NCBI GenBank assembly: GCA_024400895.1
Contig: JAKSMA010000043.1
Location: forward strand, 1-12,696
DNA from: Muribaculaceae bacterium
GTDB taxonomy: Bacteria > Bacteroidota > Bacteroidia > Bacteroidales > Muribaculaceae
Direction of reading: 5' to 3'
DNA: 12,696 bases
The position numbers and the translations under genes were made by a program. The notes beneath the pieces were generated by a model that made no database searches, was not told the origin of the DNA, and worked only from the letters and a program-made list of their open reading frames with translations. Numbering within the stretch: position 1 is the first letter of the stretch; every line of letters begins with the position of its first letter. Of the stretch, positions 1 to 7,793 are shown in pieces.

Positions 1-380
1 ATAACTGTCAGAAAATGAGTCCATGACAATTTCGTCACCAGTGGTGACACAATTTTCCAATCCGGAAATTGTTGTGCAAATTGCATCATTCTGCGTACAG
101 TTCTTTCCTCAAACCCCTTGTGTCCATAGATATTCTGTAATTGTCGTGACACTGTCGCGACAATCTGCTTTCCATATTCAGCACGTTCATTACCAAGCAC
201 ATCACGGTTGATTCGTTCGCCAATATGCCAGTACATCATGGTAAGTTCATAGTTGGCAGTAGAAGCCACATGGATTCGCGCTTCGTCAATGATTTGGCGA
301 AGGTCAGACATCAAATTTCCGACTACTACATCCGTTGGTAAAATATCGGTTGATGTTATTGGTTTTATCTCGTTTGCCAT
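1..380 (-). CDS. DUF1016/YhcG-type putative nuclease, N-terminal part (cut by window edge)
   Basis: The frame is open from ATG at 380 to the left edge, giving 126 codons without a stop, so the gene is partial because of the window and not broken. The visible part looks like the DUF1016 N-terminal domain: YWHIGERI at residues 50-57, YGKQIVATVSRQL at 69-81, GFEERTVRRMMQFAQQFP at 89-106, and LSWTHFL at 118-124. Known members are about 340-380 residues and carry a PDDEXK-like nuclease fold in the C-terminal half, which is not visible here. The family is often found inside type I restriction-modification loci; its exact role there is not settled. The start follows the hsdM stop after three bases (TAA GTC ATG), so translation is probably coupled to hsdM. 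Family assignment is from remembered sequence pattern; nuclease activity is inference. Confidence 0.85.
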   Translation of the reverse strand, partial: MANEIKPITSTDILPTDVVVGNLMSDLRQIIDEARIHVASTANYELTMMYWHIGERINRDVLGNERAEYGKQIVATVSRQLQNIYGHKGFEERTVRRMMQFAQQFPDWKIVSPLVTKLSWTHFLTV

Positions 381-383
381 GAC

Positions 384-2240
384 TTACTTCGTGTTAAGGA
401 TTTCCCATTCTTTCATTATCTCACTCATAAGCACATTGGCTTCAGCGTTTAGCTGTGAAAGTTCTGAATGAATCTCAATCATGCGCTCGTGGAAGTCAAC
501 ACCATCGTCTTCGACTTCAGCTACACCTACGTAGGCACCAGGCGTAAGGCTATAGTTCTTCTCGCTAATTTCGTCGATGGTTGCTATTTTACAAAGACCA
601 AGTACATCCTGGTATTCGCCATCAAGTCCGAACTTAGATGTAAGCCATATTGCTTCATTAACCATATCTTTGGTTTCAAGAGTAAGTGCAAGCTCTGCCT
701 CATTGGATGCAATAACAGCCTTTATCTCGTCTTTATCCTTTTTCCCTTTTGTCTTTTTTAGCGTAGCTTGTTGTTCTTTGATGTAGCCTTTGTACATAGC
801 CTCTTCACCATTAAGAACTTCAAGAGCTTTTTCAAAAGACATATTATCTTGATGCCGATAAGCATTGTCATGTCTATCAACGTGTTCACCAAGAGCCCTC
901 CAGTATTCACTGATAAGAGACTTGTACTTCTCCTTTTCCCCGCGATAGAGATGCACGATTGCTTGCAAGTTTTTCAACTGCCATTCTGACCATTCGTTAA
1001 GTGTGCGGTCAACAACGGTATAGTAGTTGCGAGCATCTATGAATAATACACGATTCTTGTTTTCAAGACGTTTCGCCTTGTCGAAGAACCACAGTGAGCA
1101 AGGAAGCGAGAGAGTATAGAAGAAGTTGTTGCCCACAGAGACCATAACATCTACATCACCCGTCAGCACGAGCTTCTCACGGATGTCACGATCCTTGTTG
1201 GCACTATCCGTTGCCGACGATGCCATGACGAATCCTGCACGACCATGTTCATTGAGGTATGCATAGAAATAGGAAATCCAGAGGTAGTTGGCATTACCAA
1301 TCTCCTTTGTCTTGGCATTAACACCAGGCAAACCGAATGGCAGACGACCAGCAGCAGAGGCAGACTCCGACTTCACCTTATCAACATTGAAAGGAGGGTT
1401 TGCCATCACATAGTCGCACTTACCTGCAAGGTTGTGAGCATCGTGATAGAAAGTGTTTGCTTCGTCACCACTGACGATACGACCATTCAAACCATGAACT
1501 GCCATGTTCATCAGGCAGAGCTGAGCATTATATTCAACCTTCTCCTGGCCAAAGAATGTCATCTGAGTATTGGCATTCATGCCTCCTGCATTTACAAAGT
1601 CGCCTGTTTGAACGAACATACCTCCCGAGCCACAAGCTGGATCAAGCATCACACCTTGTTCTGGTTCCAGTACATTGACAAGCATCTTAACCAATGACTT
1701 TGGAGTGAAGAACACTCCGTCGTCAGATGCTACAGCCTTGGCAAACTTACTGAGGAAGTATTCATAGATACGACCAATTACATCGCCACCGATTTCGTCC
1801 AGCGTTTTATTGTTGAAGATGCGAAGCAACTCACGCAGCAGTTCATCACTGAACATGGTGTATGACTTAGGCAGAATACCTGTCAACTGTTCGCTTTGTT
1901 CCTCAACAAGCGACATTGCATGATTAACAGCTTCGCCTAAAGGCTGGTCATCTGAGAGATTCACCAGATAGTCAAACTGAGCCTCACGAGGAAGGAAAAG
2001 AGCACTTTTTGCTGCAAAGTCACTTGGCTCAACTGGCATCACACGACCACCGCGACTTGGGCGATTTTTCAACAATTCAGCTTCAACCATCTTGAAACGG
2101 CTGTATGCATATCTTAAAAACAGCAATGCCAATACAGGCATACAGTATTGGCTCGATGTAAGTTTACTACCTGCACGAAGCAAGTCTGCAGACTCCCAAA
2201 GGTCAGCTTCAAGTTTACGGATGTTTATTTTGTACGCCAT
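384..2240 (-). CDS. hsdM: Type I restriction-modification system N6-adenine DNA methyltransferase, M subunit
   Basis: This 618-residue protein is the modification subunit of a type I R-M system. It transfers methyl groups from S-adenosylmethionine to N6 of adenine, in complex with HsdS. Residues 1-160 form the helical HsdM N-terminal domain (WESADLLRAGSKLTSSQY). FFTP at 177-180 precedes the methyltransferase core, with motif I DPACGSGGMF at 200-209 (AdoMet binding) and catalytic motif IV NPPF at 281-284. The C-terminal third includes a charged, probably coiled-coil stretch around 475-545 (KKTKGKKDKDE). At 618 residues it is longer than the E. coli-type protein (about 530) but in the range of the long HsdM subgroup. 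The start is preceded by AGGA about 8 bases upstream. A DUF1016 gene follows three bases after the stop. HsdS and HsdR are not in the window, so whether the system is complete cannot be judged. Confidence 0.96.
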   Translation of the reverse strand: MAYKINIRKLEADLWESADLLRAGSKLTSSQYCMPVLALLFLRYAYSRFKMVEAELLKNRPSRGGRVMPVEPSDFAAKSALFLPREAQFDYLVNLSDDQPLGEAVNHAMSLVEEQSEQLTGILPKSYTMFSDELLRELLRIFNNKTLDEIGGDVIGRIYEYFLSKFAKAVASDDGVFFTPKSLVKMLVNVLEPEQGVMLDPACGSGGMFVQTGDFVNAGGMNANTQMTFFGQEKVEYNAQLCLMNMAVHGLNGRIVSGDEANTFYHDAHNLAGKCDYVMANPPFNVDKVKSESASAAGRLPFGLPGVNAKTKEIGNANYLWISYFYAYLNEHGRAGFVMASSATDSANKDRDIREKLVLTGDVDVMVSVGNNFFYTLSLPCSLWFFDKAKRLENKNRVLFIDARNYYTVVDRTLNEWSEWQLKNLQAIVHLYRGEKEKYKSLISEYWRALGEHVDRHDNAYRHQDNMSFEKALEVLNGEEAMYKGYIKEQQATLKKTKGKKDKDEIKAVIASNEAELALTLETKDMVNEAIWLTSKFGLDGEYQDVLGLCKIATIDEISEKNYSLTPGAYVGVAEVEDDGVDFHERMIEIHSELSQLNAEANVLMSEIMKEWEILNTK

Positions 2241-2312
2241 GATTATTCCTGTTCACGGATTTATGCGATTCAAATTTTTATTTGCCATTCCTTATTTATT
2301 TTATTTATGGTG

Positions 2313-2341
2313 TAAATATACTAAAAATTATTCAAAGTCAA
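2313..2341 (-). promoter_or_regulatory. Possible Bacteroidetes-type promoter for hsdM
   Basis: On the minus strand a TATATTTA box (2320 to 2313) differs by one base from the Bacteroidetes -7 consensus TAnnTTTG. A TTG (2341 to 2339) lies 18 bases upstream in roughly the -33 position. The predicted start site would leave an AT-rich leader of about 65 bases before hsdM. The surrounding stretch is very AT-rich, so a chance match is possible. Confidence 0.35.
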
Positions 2342-2457
2342 TCGTGAATGTTAAATATTATTCTACATTATGGCATTATTTTCATTTTTATTGTTTGATA
2401 GTCAACAAGTCGATGAATTCGCGGGTCAATATGGCAATTGGGGAATGGGGGAAGGGT

Positions 2458-2499
2458 GAGTTATTCCTTGGGGAAAATCAGATTTCCCCAAGGTAACTC
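2458..2499. repeat. Long inverted repeat (6 + 11 bp stem, 6-nt loop)
   Basis: The arms are GAGTTA-TT-CCTTGGGGAAA (2458-2476) and TTTCCCCAAGG-TAACTC (2483-2499), with loop ATCAGA. The 11-bp inner arm and the 6-bp outer arm are both perfect, separated by an unpaired TT on one side. In RNA this would be a stable hairpin. It lies downstream of the glycosidase gene and upstream of hsdM, both read leftward. No T-tract follows on the minus strand, so it is not a canonical intrinsic terminator; it may be a terminator of the weak-tract type or a protein-binding dyad. Confidence 0.75.
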
Positions 2500-2531
2500 T
2501 ATTGTCGTTTTACTATCTCGGTCTTGGATGA

Positions 2532-2568
2532 ATCTTGCCGAGCTCATTCTCACTGGGCGAGAATGAGG
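2532..2568. repeat. 37-bp palindromic repeat, copy 1 (intergenic)
   Basis: This copy is identical over 37 bases to 2625-2661. It contains a perfect dyad with arms CTCATTCTC (2543-2551) and GAGAATGAG (2559-2567) around the 7-base loop ACTGGGC. The flank ATCTTGCCGAG is also conserved in both copies. The organisation resembles a small repetitive extragenic palindrome. Confidence 0.8.
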
Positions 2569-2624
2569 GAATGTTGACAAGATTCGCTGTTCGCGGCGCC
2601 AGCTTCGCTGACACACCGCTACTC

Positions 2625-2661
2625 ATCTTGCCGAGCTCATTCTCACTGGGCGAGAATGAGG
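2625..2661. repeat. 37-bp palindromic repeat, copy 2 (overlaps a stop codon)
   Basis: This is an exact second copy of the 2532-2568 repeat, 93 bases to the right. Its dyad arms are at 2636-2644 and 2652-2660. On the minus strand the first arm and loop encode the last residues (LILAQ) and the TGA stop of the dockerin-bearing glycosidase, so the stop lies in the predicted hairpin. In the transcript this would form a stem-loop at the end of translation. Confidence 0.8.
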
Positions 2662-5078
2662 TTGATGAGGGCGGTGACGTCGCTCACGTTGATAGTGCCG
2701 TCGGCGTTGATGTCGCACACTGCGTCTGAGTAGTCGGCAGTGCCGAGAATCTTGTTGATGAGGGCAGTGACATCGCTCACGTTCACTTCGCCGTCGCCGT
2801 TCACATCACCAGTGATGACCGCATTTTTACGATAGTGGGCATAGAAAGCCTTGATGTCGATGGTTTGGGCTCCTGCGGTGGCTGTGGTTTTGTTGGGCAC
2901 GAAGCGTATTTCCTGTATGTTGATAGGGTAGGTGTTGAGGCTGTTGATACCACCAATTTGGTCCATGTCCACCTTGATGGTGTATTCTTTTCCTGCCTCA
3001 AAGCCGCTGTTTCCTTCAAATTTCTGATAGTTGGCAGAGGTGATGTTGAGGTTGCGTACATCAATTTGGATGTAGTCGAGAGGTTCGGAACTGACAAAGG
3101 TAAGTCCGATTTCATCAGGCAGGCTATAGAAAGTGACATCTTTCAGGAGTTTTACATAAGGAGCGCGAGTGGAGCTGTAGGTGTAGTTCACCAAGCCGTT
3201 TTCGCTGACAGAAAGATTGCTTGCGCCCGAGCCTTTGAGTGTCCATCCGTCCCACGCCTGATTGAGATAGGCTTCGGGTGAAATTTCAACCGACACTGAA
3301 TCGGTGTCGAGAAACTCGCCGATTTTGCAGGTGATGAGCGTTTTGCCGTTTTTCAAACCGCGTATTTTGCCGTTTTCCACCACAGCGATGGTTGGGTCTT
3401 CAACGGTCCACTCCAGGTTTTCCGCATTGTAGTAGTAGGTTTGGGCATTCACGGTGGCTGTCACTTCGAGAGGCCAAGTCTGGTCGTCGACAGTGATGAC
3501 AGGCTTGAGTGAAATGGCAGGCTGGGCATACATGGTGGTGATGTCAAGTGTTGCAGTGATGCCGTTATAGTTTGCTGTGAGTGTACTGGTGAGTACATTT
3601 CCGCTCACTGTGAGGTCTTGACCATTAGCGGTTCCGAGCGCAGCGTCGCACGAAAGTGTGAATCCTTGAAGGTCTTCATTGATTACATCGCCATATTTGT
3701 TGTAGGCAATGATTTGTGGCTTGTAAGATGAGTAAATGGGGAGGCGAAGCGCAGCATCGGCGAATTGGATAGAAGCTACTTCGTCGTCGGCAGGAGCGAT
3801 TGACTCAAGCAGCCAACCAGTGGCCACAGCACGAGGGGTGCCTTCGGTAGTTTTGTTGATAATAGCACCGTTTACCAGCATTTCAGCCGAGCCACCGGCG
3901 TCGAAGTTCACCACTTCGGAAATGTCGGGGTAAAGGCTCTTGAGGATTTGGCACATCGCTTCGGTTGTACATCCTAACGAAAGGCCATATTTTGGGCTTT
4001 GTGACTTGTCGATAACAATCATGTAGAGTTTTTTGCCGTCGAAACTGCAGCCGTAGCCAGTGCGTGAATACACTTGCGAATTGTAGGTCTCGTCGTAGTT
4101 GCGGCCAGTGAGTTCGCCATTGTGCATCACAGGAGCATTTCCCTCCACAAGGTTTTCAATCCAAGGCGAAATCTTCTGCTTGTCGGGCTCGTTGGTGGTC
4201 CAGCCTTGGTTAACAACGATTACATCGCCTTCCTGATGCACACGCATGGCGGTTTTCATTGAGCCTGTGGCAGTGATGCAAGCATCGTAGCTGCCCAACG
4301 TCTGACGGTCGGCATCCTTCACGATTTTCTTGATGATGAAGGTCATAGGCTTATTCACAGCCCAGCCGTTGCCTGCTACAAATTCAAGGTAATAGTTGTC
4401 GGCATTGTTGGTGCCTTTTGTGCTGTTGGCAGTCCAGTTGGTTTCAAATTCGCGTGTGCGTCCGAAAAATTCATTCCAGAGGCAAAGTTCGTTTGCCAAA
4501 TTACGCTTATTGATTTTATTCATCGCCAAAGGGGCAGAAAGACGGTCGCTTCCGACGGTTGCCGCCCAGGTGAAGTGTCCGAAAATAAGGTTTTTATCGT
4601 GGTCGATAGCCGAGATGGCTGTGCGCGACGGACCTCCATCCCAAGTGTCGTTCACATTGTTGGTGTTCACCACCACAGTGTCGTTGCGCACAACGCCTCC
4701 AAGAGGAGAGCCAAGCATGTATTCGCTTTGTGCACCCTGGTTGGCCACACACCAGAAGTTGGCATTACATCCCGCCAACACACGCTTCGATGCGGTAGTT
4801 TGGCGTTTGGCAGCGTTGACCAGCGCTTCCGTCTTTCCGAGCTGATTTTGCCCTTGAGTGGTTTCTACGCGGTTGTATGGATTGTTCATGTCCGCTTCAA
4901 GTAGATATACATTCAGTGGAAAATCGGGGATACGGATAATGGTGTTGACGATACCTGGGCCAATTTGACGGCGGAAAAGTGTGTCGGCAGCGTATTGTTT
5001 ATTGCCGATGGTGATAACTGCCATTGCCGAGGTGGTGCAAATGGCAGCCAAAGTCAAAACGAGTAATAATTTTCTCAT
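2643..5078 (-). CDS. Secreted phosphodiester glycosidase (NAGPA/DUF2233) with Ig-like and C-terminal dockerin domains
   Basis: An 811-residue exported protein. Residues 1-20 form a signal peptide ending in the cleavage motif SAMA. Residues 30-425 match the NAGPA (DUF2233) fold, which cleaves sugar-phosphodiester bonds such as alpha-GlcNAc-1-phosphodiesters; the signature is NFDAGGSAEM at 391-400, preceded by SRTGYGCSFDGKKLYMIVID (339-357). Residues 527-598 look like a bacterial Ig-like (Big_2) domain. Residues 605-745 are an unrecognised beta-rich module, possibly carbohydrate-binding. The C-terminus is a type I dockerin with two complete calcium loops, DVNGDGEVNVSD (758-769) and DINADGTINVSD (789-800). 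There is no T9SS-type C-terminal domain and no lipobox, so the fate after export is unclear. The substrate is not known. The gene stands alone, with its own upstream -7-type box and a repeat hairpin at its 3' end. Confidence 0.88.
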   Translation of the reverse strand: MRKLLLVLTLAAICTTSAMAVITIGNKQYAADTLFRRQIGPGIVNTIIRIPDFPLNVYLLEADMNNPYNRVETTQGQNQLGKTEALVNAAKRQTTASKRVLAGCNANFWCVANQGAQSEYMLGSPLGGVVRNDTVVVNTNNVNDTWDGGPSRTAISAIDHDKNLIFGHFTWAATVGSDRLSAPLAMNKINKRNLANELCLWNEFFGRTREFETNWTANSTKGTNNADNYYLEFVAGNGWAVNKPMTFIIKKIVKDADRQTLGSYDACITATGSMKTAMRVHQEGDVIVVNQGWTTNEPDKQKISPWIENLVEGNAPVMHNGELTGRNYDETYNSQVYSRTGYGCSFDGKKLYMIVIDKSQSPKYGLSLGCTTEAMCQILKSLYPDISEVVNFDAGGSAEMLVNGAIINKTTEGTPRAVATGWLLESIAPADDEVASIQFADAALRLPIYSSYKPQIIAYNKYGDVINEDLQGFTLSCDAALGTANGQDLTVSGNVLTSTLTANYNGITATLDITTMYAQPAISLKPVITVDDQTWPLEVTATVNAQTYYYNAENLEWTVEDPTIAVVENGKIRGLKNGKTLITCKIGEFLDTDSVSVEISPEAYLNQAWDGWTLKGSGASNLSVSENGLVNYTYSSTRAPYVKLLKDVTFYSLPDEIGLTFVSSEPLDYIQIDVRNLNITSANYQKFEGNSGFEAGKEYTIKVDMDQIGGINSLNTYPINIQEIRFVPNKTTATAGAQTIDIKAFYAHYRKNAVITGDVNGDGEVNVSDVTALINKILGTADYSDAVCDINADGTINVSDVTALINLILAQ

Positions 5079-5118
5079 TAGTGATGTCGGTTAAATGTTG
5101 GATAATTAATTAGCACCT

Positions 5119-5126
5119 CAAAAATA
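5119..5126 (-). promoter_or_regulatory. -7-type promoter box for the glycosidase gene
   Basis: TATTTTTG on the minus strand (5126 to 5119) matches the Bacteroidetes -7 consensus TAnnTTTG and lies about 40 bases before the start at 5078. No good -33 TTTG is seen at the expected spacing of 18-21 bases. Confidence 0.5.
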
Positions 5127-5149
5127 ACTAATTATTAGCAAAAAAACAC

Positions 5150-5157
5150 TATTTTTG
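5150..5157 (+). promoter_or_regulatory. -7-type promoter box for the beta-propeller/hydrolase unit
   Basis: TATTTTTG on the plus strand fits TAnnTTTG exactly and lies 26 bases before the ATG at 5184. With the minus-strand box at 5119-5126 it makes this 105-bp region a back-to-back promoter pair. A clear -33 element is missing, and the leader has no strong Shine-Dalgarno sequence, as is common in Bacteroidetes. Confidence 0.5.
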
Positions 5158-5183
5158 TGCCGAAAAATTAAATTAAGAATAAA

Positions 5184-6758
5184 ATGAAGAAATTATTATT
5201 GCTCGGTGCATTGGTTTCAATCACTGGTATGTATTCTTGTAAGTCGGGTGCTGGCGAAGCATCTACAAAAGATTCCGACACAGTGGTGGTGGATACAGTG
5301 GCTTTGCCCGACACCTCCTACGCATCGGTGGAGCAACTTACATGGAATGTGATAGTGACCGACAGCACAGTGGATGGCAATCTGAAAGTGTTTAACGACC
5401 CATATTTGGAAACCCCGTCGCAACTTGCTTTCAGGGGCAACCAACTCCGTAACGCTGATTTTGGCGGTAAAGTGAAAGGACGCCCATCAAAAATTGTGCA
5501 AGACTGGGCATTTGAAACCGATGTTGACATGAGCCCCACAAAATTAGGCGTGTGGGGTGGTGGCACAGGCTGGACCAGTCAGCCGCTTTATGTGGAATGG
5601 CCAAGCGAAGTGGTGAAGAAATTCAAAAGCACGCCATCTGCAAAACTTACGCCCGATTTTTCATCGAAAGAAATTGTGGTGGCTTCGCTTTGTGGCAAGT
5701 TGCACTTCATCAATTTTGAGACAGGCAAAGCCTCTCGTGAAGGGCTGGAGATGGGCAACCCAGTGAAAGGTACACCTACCGTCGACCCCCGTTTCAATGG
5801 CCTCGTGTATGCTGGCCATGCGGTGCAAGCCCATGGCGATGTGTGCCAGAATGTAATCGACCTCTTCAAGCATGATGTGGTGATGAGAGTTCCTGGTCTT
5901 GACCCTCAACTCACCCGCTCATGGCCAGGCTGCGACTCTTCGCCACTCTATGTCGACGGCTTTGTGATTTGGCCAAGCGAAAACGGCCTCGTTTATAAAT
6001 ATGACGTGCGTGGCGACTCTGTGAAGGTGCATAGCAAACTCAGATACACCCGAGCTGGCGCTATGGGTGGTGCTGGTGTGGAATCGAGCATTTGCGTGTA
6101 TAAGAACTATGGCTATTTTGGCGACAACCACGGCAACATCCTTTGCGTGAATTTGAACAATTTGAAGCCTGTGTGGTATTACGACAACCACGACGATATC
6201 GACGCCACCACAGTTTGTGAAGTGGTGAACGGCAAGCCTTATGTGTATGTGGCTTCGGAAGTGGACCACCAAGGCAATTCGGGCTTCTGCTACATGGCAA
6301 AACTCGATGGCTTGACCGGTCAGGAAGTGTGGGCAATTCAGGTGCCTTGCACCAAGTTGAATATGGGTACCAAACACTTCGATGGCGGCATGTATAGCAC
6401 TCCGCTGTTGGGTGGCGGCAACTGTAGCGACTTGATGTTTTCTACACTTGCCAACGATGGCGTGAACGGTATGGGCAATTTCTATGCGTTTGAAAAGCGT
6501 ACGGGCAAGATTGTGTACAAAACTCCGCTGAAGCATTACTCTTGGTCATCGCCAGTGGGTTTCTACAACGAAAAGAACGAATTGTTCATCCTCGTTGGCG
6601 ACACCTATGGCACTATTTACTTGATTGAAGGCAAAACTGGCCGTATCATTTGCGATGAAAAGATTGGCGACAACTTTGAATCATCGCCAGTGGCTGTGGG
6701 CAATTCAATTGTGGTAGGCTCTCGCGGCAAATATATCTATAAAGTGCATATAGAATAA
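5184..6758 (+). CDS. PQQ-like beta-propeller lipoprotein
   Basis: A 524-residue protein with a lipoprotein signal peptide: MKKLLLLGAL, a hydrophobic core, then Cys19 in GMYSC, so it is probably anchored in an outer or inner membrane leaflet. From about residue 165 it shows repeated blade-like strands of the PQQ/WD-like propeller type, each ending in a Gly-x-(I/L/V)-x-x-(I/L/Y) strand and a T-G-(K/Q/R) turn: ASLCGKLHFINFETGK (167-182), SENGLVYKYDV (265-275), GDNHGNILCVNL (313-324), AKLDGLTGQEVW (372-383), FYAFEKRTGKIVY (433-445), GDTYGTIYLIEGKTGRII (472-489) and GSRGKYIYKV (512-521). About seven blades can be counted. No enzyme active site is recognised; such proteins usually act as binding scaffolds, and a BamB-like role is possible but unproven. 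The gene probably shares a transcript with the hydrolase gene 15 bases downstream. Confidence 0.85.
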   Translation: MKKLLLLGALVSITGMYSCKSGAGEASTKDSDTVVVDTVALPDTSYASVEQLTWNVIVTDSTVDGNLKVFNDPYLETPSQLAFRGNQLRNADFGGKVKGRPSKIVQDWAFETDVDMSPTKLGVWGGGTGWTSQPLYVEWPSEVVKKFKSTPSAKLTPDFSSKEIVVASLCGKLHFINFETGKASREGLEMGNPVKGTPTVDPRFNGLVYAGHAVQAHGDVCQNVIDLFKHDVVMRVPGLDPQLTRSWPGCDSSPLYVDGFVIWPSENGLVYKYDVRGDSVKVHSKLRYTRAGAMGGAGVESSICVYKNYGYFGDNHGNILCVNLNNLKPVWYYDNHDDIDATTVCEVVNGKPYVYVASEVDHQGNSGFCYMAKLDGLTGQEVWAIQVPCTKLNMGTKHFDGGMYSTPLLGGGNCSDLMFSTLANDGVNGMGNFYAFEKRTGKIVYKTPLKHYSWSSPVGFYNEKNELFILVGDTYGTIYLIEGKTGRIICDEKIGDNFESSPVAVGNSIVVGSRGKYIYKVHIE

Positions 6759-6773
6759 TTCTCAATAAAAGAA

Positions 6774-7733
6774 ATGATGCGAGCAAAAGTGAAAAAAAGA
6801 ATATCTATCACCGTTGGTGTGGTGTTGCTGCTGGTGGTTGTGTCGCTGGTGGGAGGTGGCCTATATTTGCTTGATTTCGCCTTGAGCCCCAAGCATCGCA
6901 CAGTGGACGAATCGCTGGAGCGCCTCTATAAGCACAACGCTTATTTGCGCCCGTGGGTCGACAGCCTGAAACATGCAGGGGCGATGCACGACACCATCGT
7001 GGAAATTAATGGCAATAAACTGAATGCCATGTATGTGTGTGCGCCACAACCATCCAATCGCGTGGCGGTGCTGGTGCATGGTTATAAGGACTGCAACGCC
7101 ATGATGATGCATGTGGGCTACATCTACTATCATATGGGCTATAATCTGCTGTTGCCCGACCTGTATGCTCACGGCAAGAGCGAAGGCGACCACATCAGGA
7201 TGGGGTGGCTCGACCGACTGGATGTGATGGCATGGATGGACATTGCCAATGAGAAATTCCGTGGCGATTCAGCATCGACACAGATGGTGGTGCATGGTAT
7301 CTCAATGGGTGCGGCTACAGCTATGTGCGTTTCGGGCGAGCACCAAAAACCTTATGTGAAATGCTTTGTGGAAGATTGTGGCTACACCAGTGTGCACGAT
7401 GAATTTGTTCATGAATTGGACGACATGTTCGGTTTGCCACCTTTCCCGCTGCTCAATGTGGCAAGCTGGATGTGCAAAATGAAATATGGTTGGGATTTTG
7501 AGGAAGCGTCACCACTTGAGCAGGTGAAGAAATCGCATCTGCCGATGCTGGTGATTCATGGCGACAACGACGACTTTGTACCCACATGGATGGCGAAGCC
7601 TATCTACGATGCCAAGCCACAGCCCAAGCAACTATATATGGCAAAGGGTAGCGAACATGCCCGCTCGCTTAGTGACCATCGTGAAGAATACACCAATGTG
7701 GTGAAGCAATTCACCGAAAAATACATTCGGTGA
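6774..7733 (+). CDS. Membrane-anchored alpha/beta hydrolase
   Basis: A 319-residue serine hydrolase. An N-terminal hydrophobic segment at about 11-33, after a basic stretch (RAKVKKR), should anchor it in the inner membrane with the catalytic domain outside. The alpha/beta-hydrolase signatures are in order: oxyanion region VLVHGYKD (99-106), DLYAHGKSEGDH (129-140), nucleophile elbow GISMG (175-179) with Ser177, the acid in HGDNDDFVP (262-270, probably Asp266), and the catalytic His295 in GSEHARS. All triad elements are present, so it should be active as an esterase, peptidase or related acyl hydrolase; the substrate cannot be told. The start is the first of two adjacent ATGs (6774 and 6777); either could be used. 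It follows the propeller lipoprotein gene by 15 bases and ends before a bidirectional terminator. Confidence 0.88.
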   Translation: MMRAKVKKRISITVGVVLLLVVVSLVGGGLYLLDFALSPKHRTVDESLERLYKHNAYLRPWVDSLKHAGAMHDTIVEINGNKLNAMYVCAPQPSNRVAVLVHGYKDCNAMMMHVGYIYYHMGYNLLLPDLYAHGKSEGDHIRMGWLDRLDVMAWMDIANEKFRGDSASTQMVVHGISMGAATAMCVSGEHQKPYVKCFVEDCGYTSVHDEFVHELDDMFGLPPFPLLNVASWMCKMKYGWDFEEASPLEQVKKSHLPMLVIHGDNDDFVPTWMAKPIYDAKPQPKQLYMAKGSEHARSLSDHREEYTNVVKQFTEKYIR

Positions 7734-7793
7734 TTGAGCCGTCGAATTGATGGGGTAAATGAACCCAATCCGGAACAATGTGATAAAATAAAG

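Larger units (their letters stand above)
2241..2642. other. Gene-free intergenic stretch between hsdM and the glycosidase gene
   Basis: About 400 bases without a credible coding frame on either strand. The left half (2241-2400) is strongly AT-rich and probably holds the hsdM promoter. The right half is much richer in G and C and contains a G-run cluster (2440-2473), a long dyad (2458-2499) and one full plus one partial copy of a 37-bp palindromic repeat. The sharp change in base composition near 2400 suggests that the two halves have different origins. Confidence 0.7.

Noticed and set aside
2532..2661. Two direct repeats separated by 56 bp, as in a minimal CRISPR array
   Set aside because: Only two copies exist, one overlaps the end of a coding region, the spacer is too long, and no cas gene is in the window.
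2535..2729. A short plus-strand open frame with the peptide PSSFSLGENE repeated twice
   Set aside because: The peptide repeat is just the 37-bp DNA repeat read in one frame, and the frame runs antisense into the dockerin code. No promoter or RBS supports it.
5919..6536. A 205-codon open frame on the minus strand inside the beta-propeller lipoprotein gene
   Set aside because: It is rich in His, Val and Ala in a way typical of antisense translation of a GC-skewed gene, has no recognisable domain, and lies fully opposite a well-supported gene.
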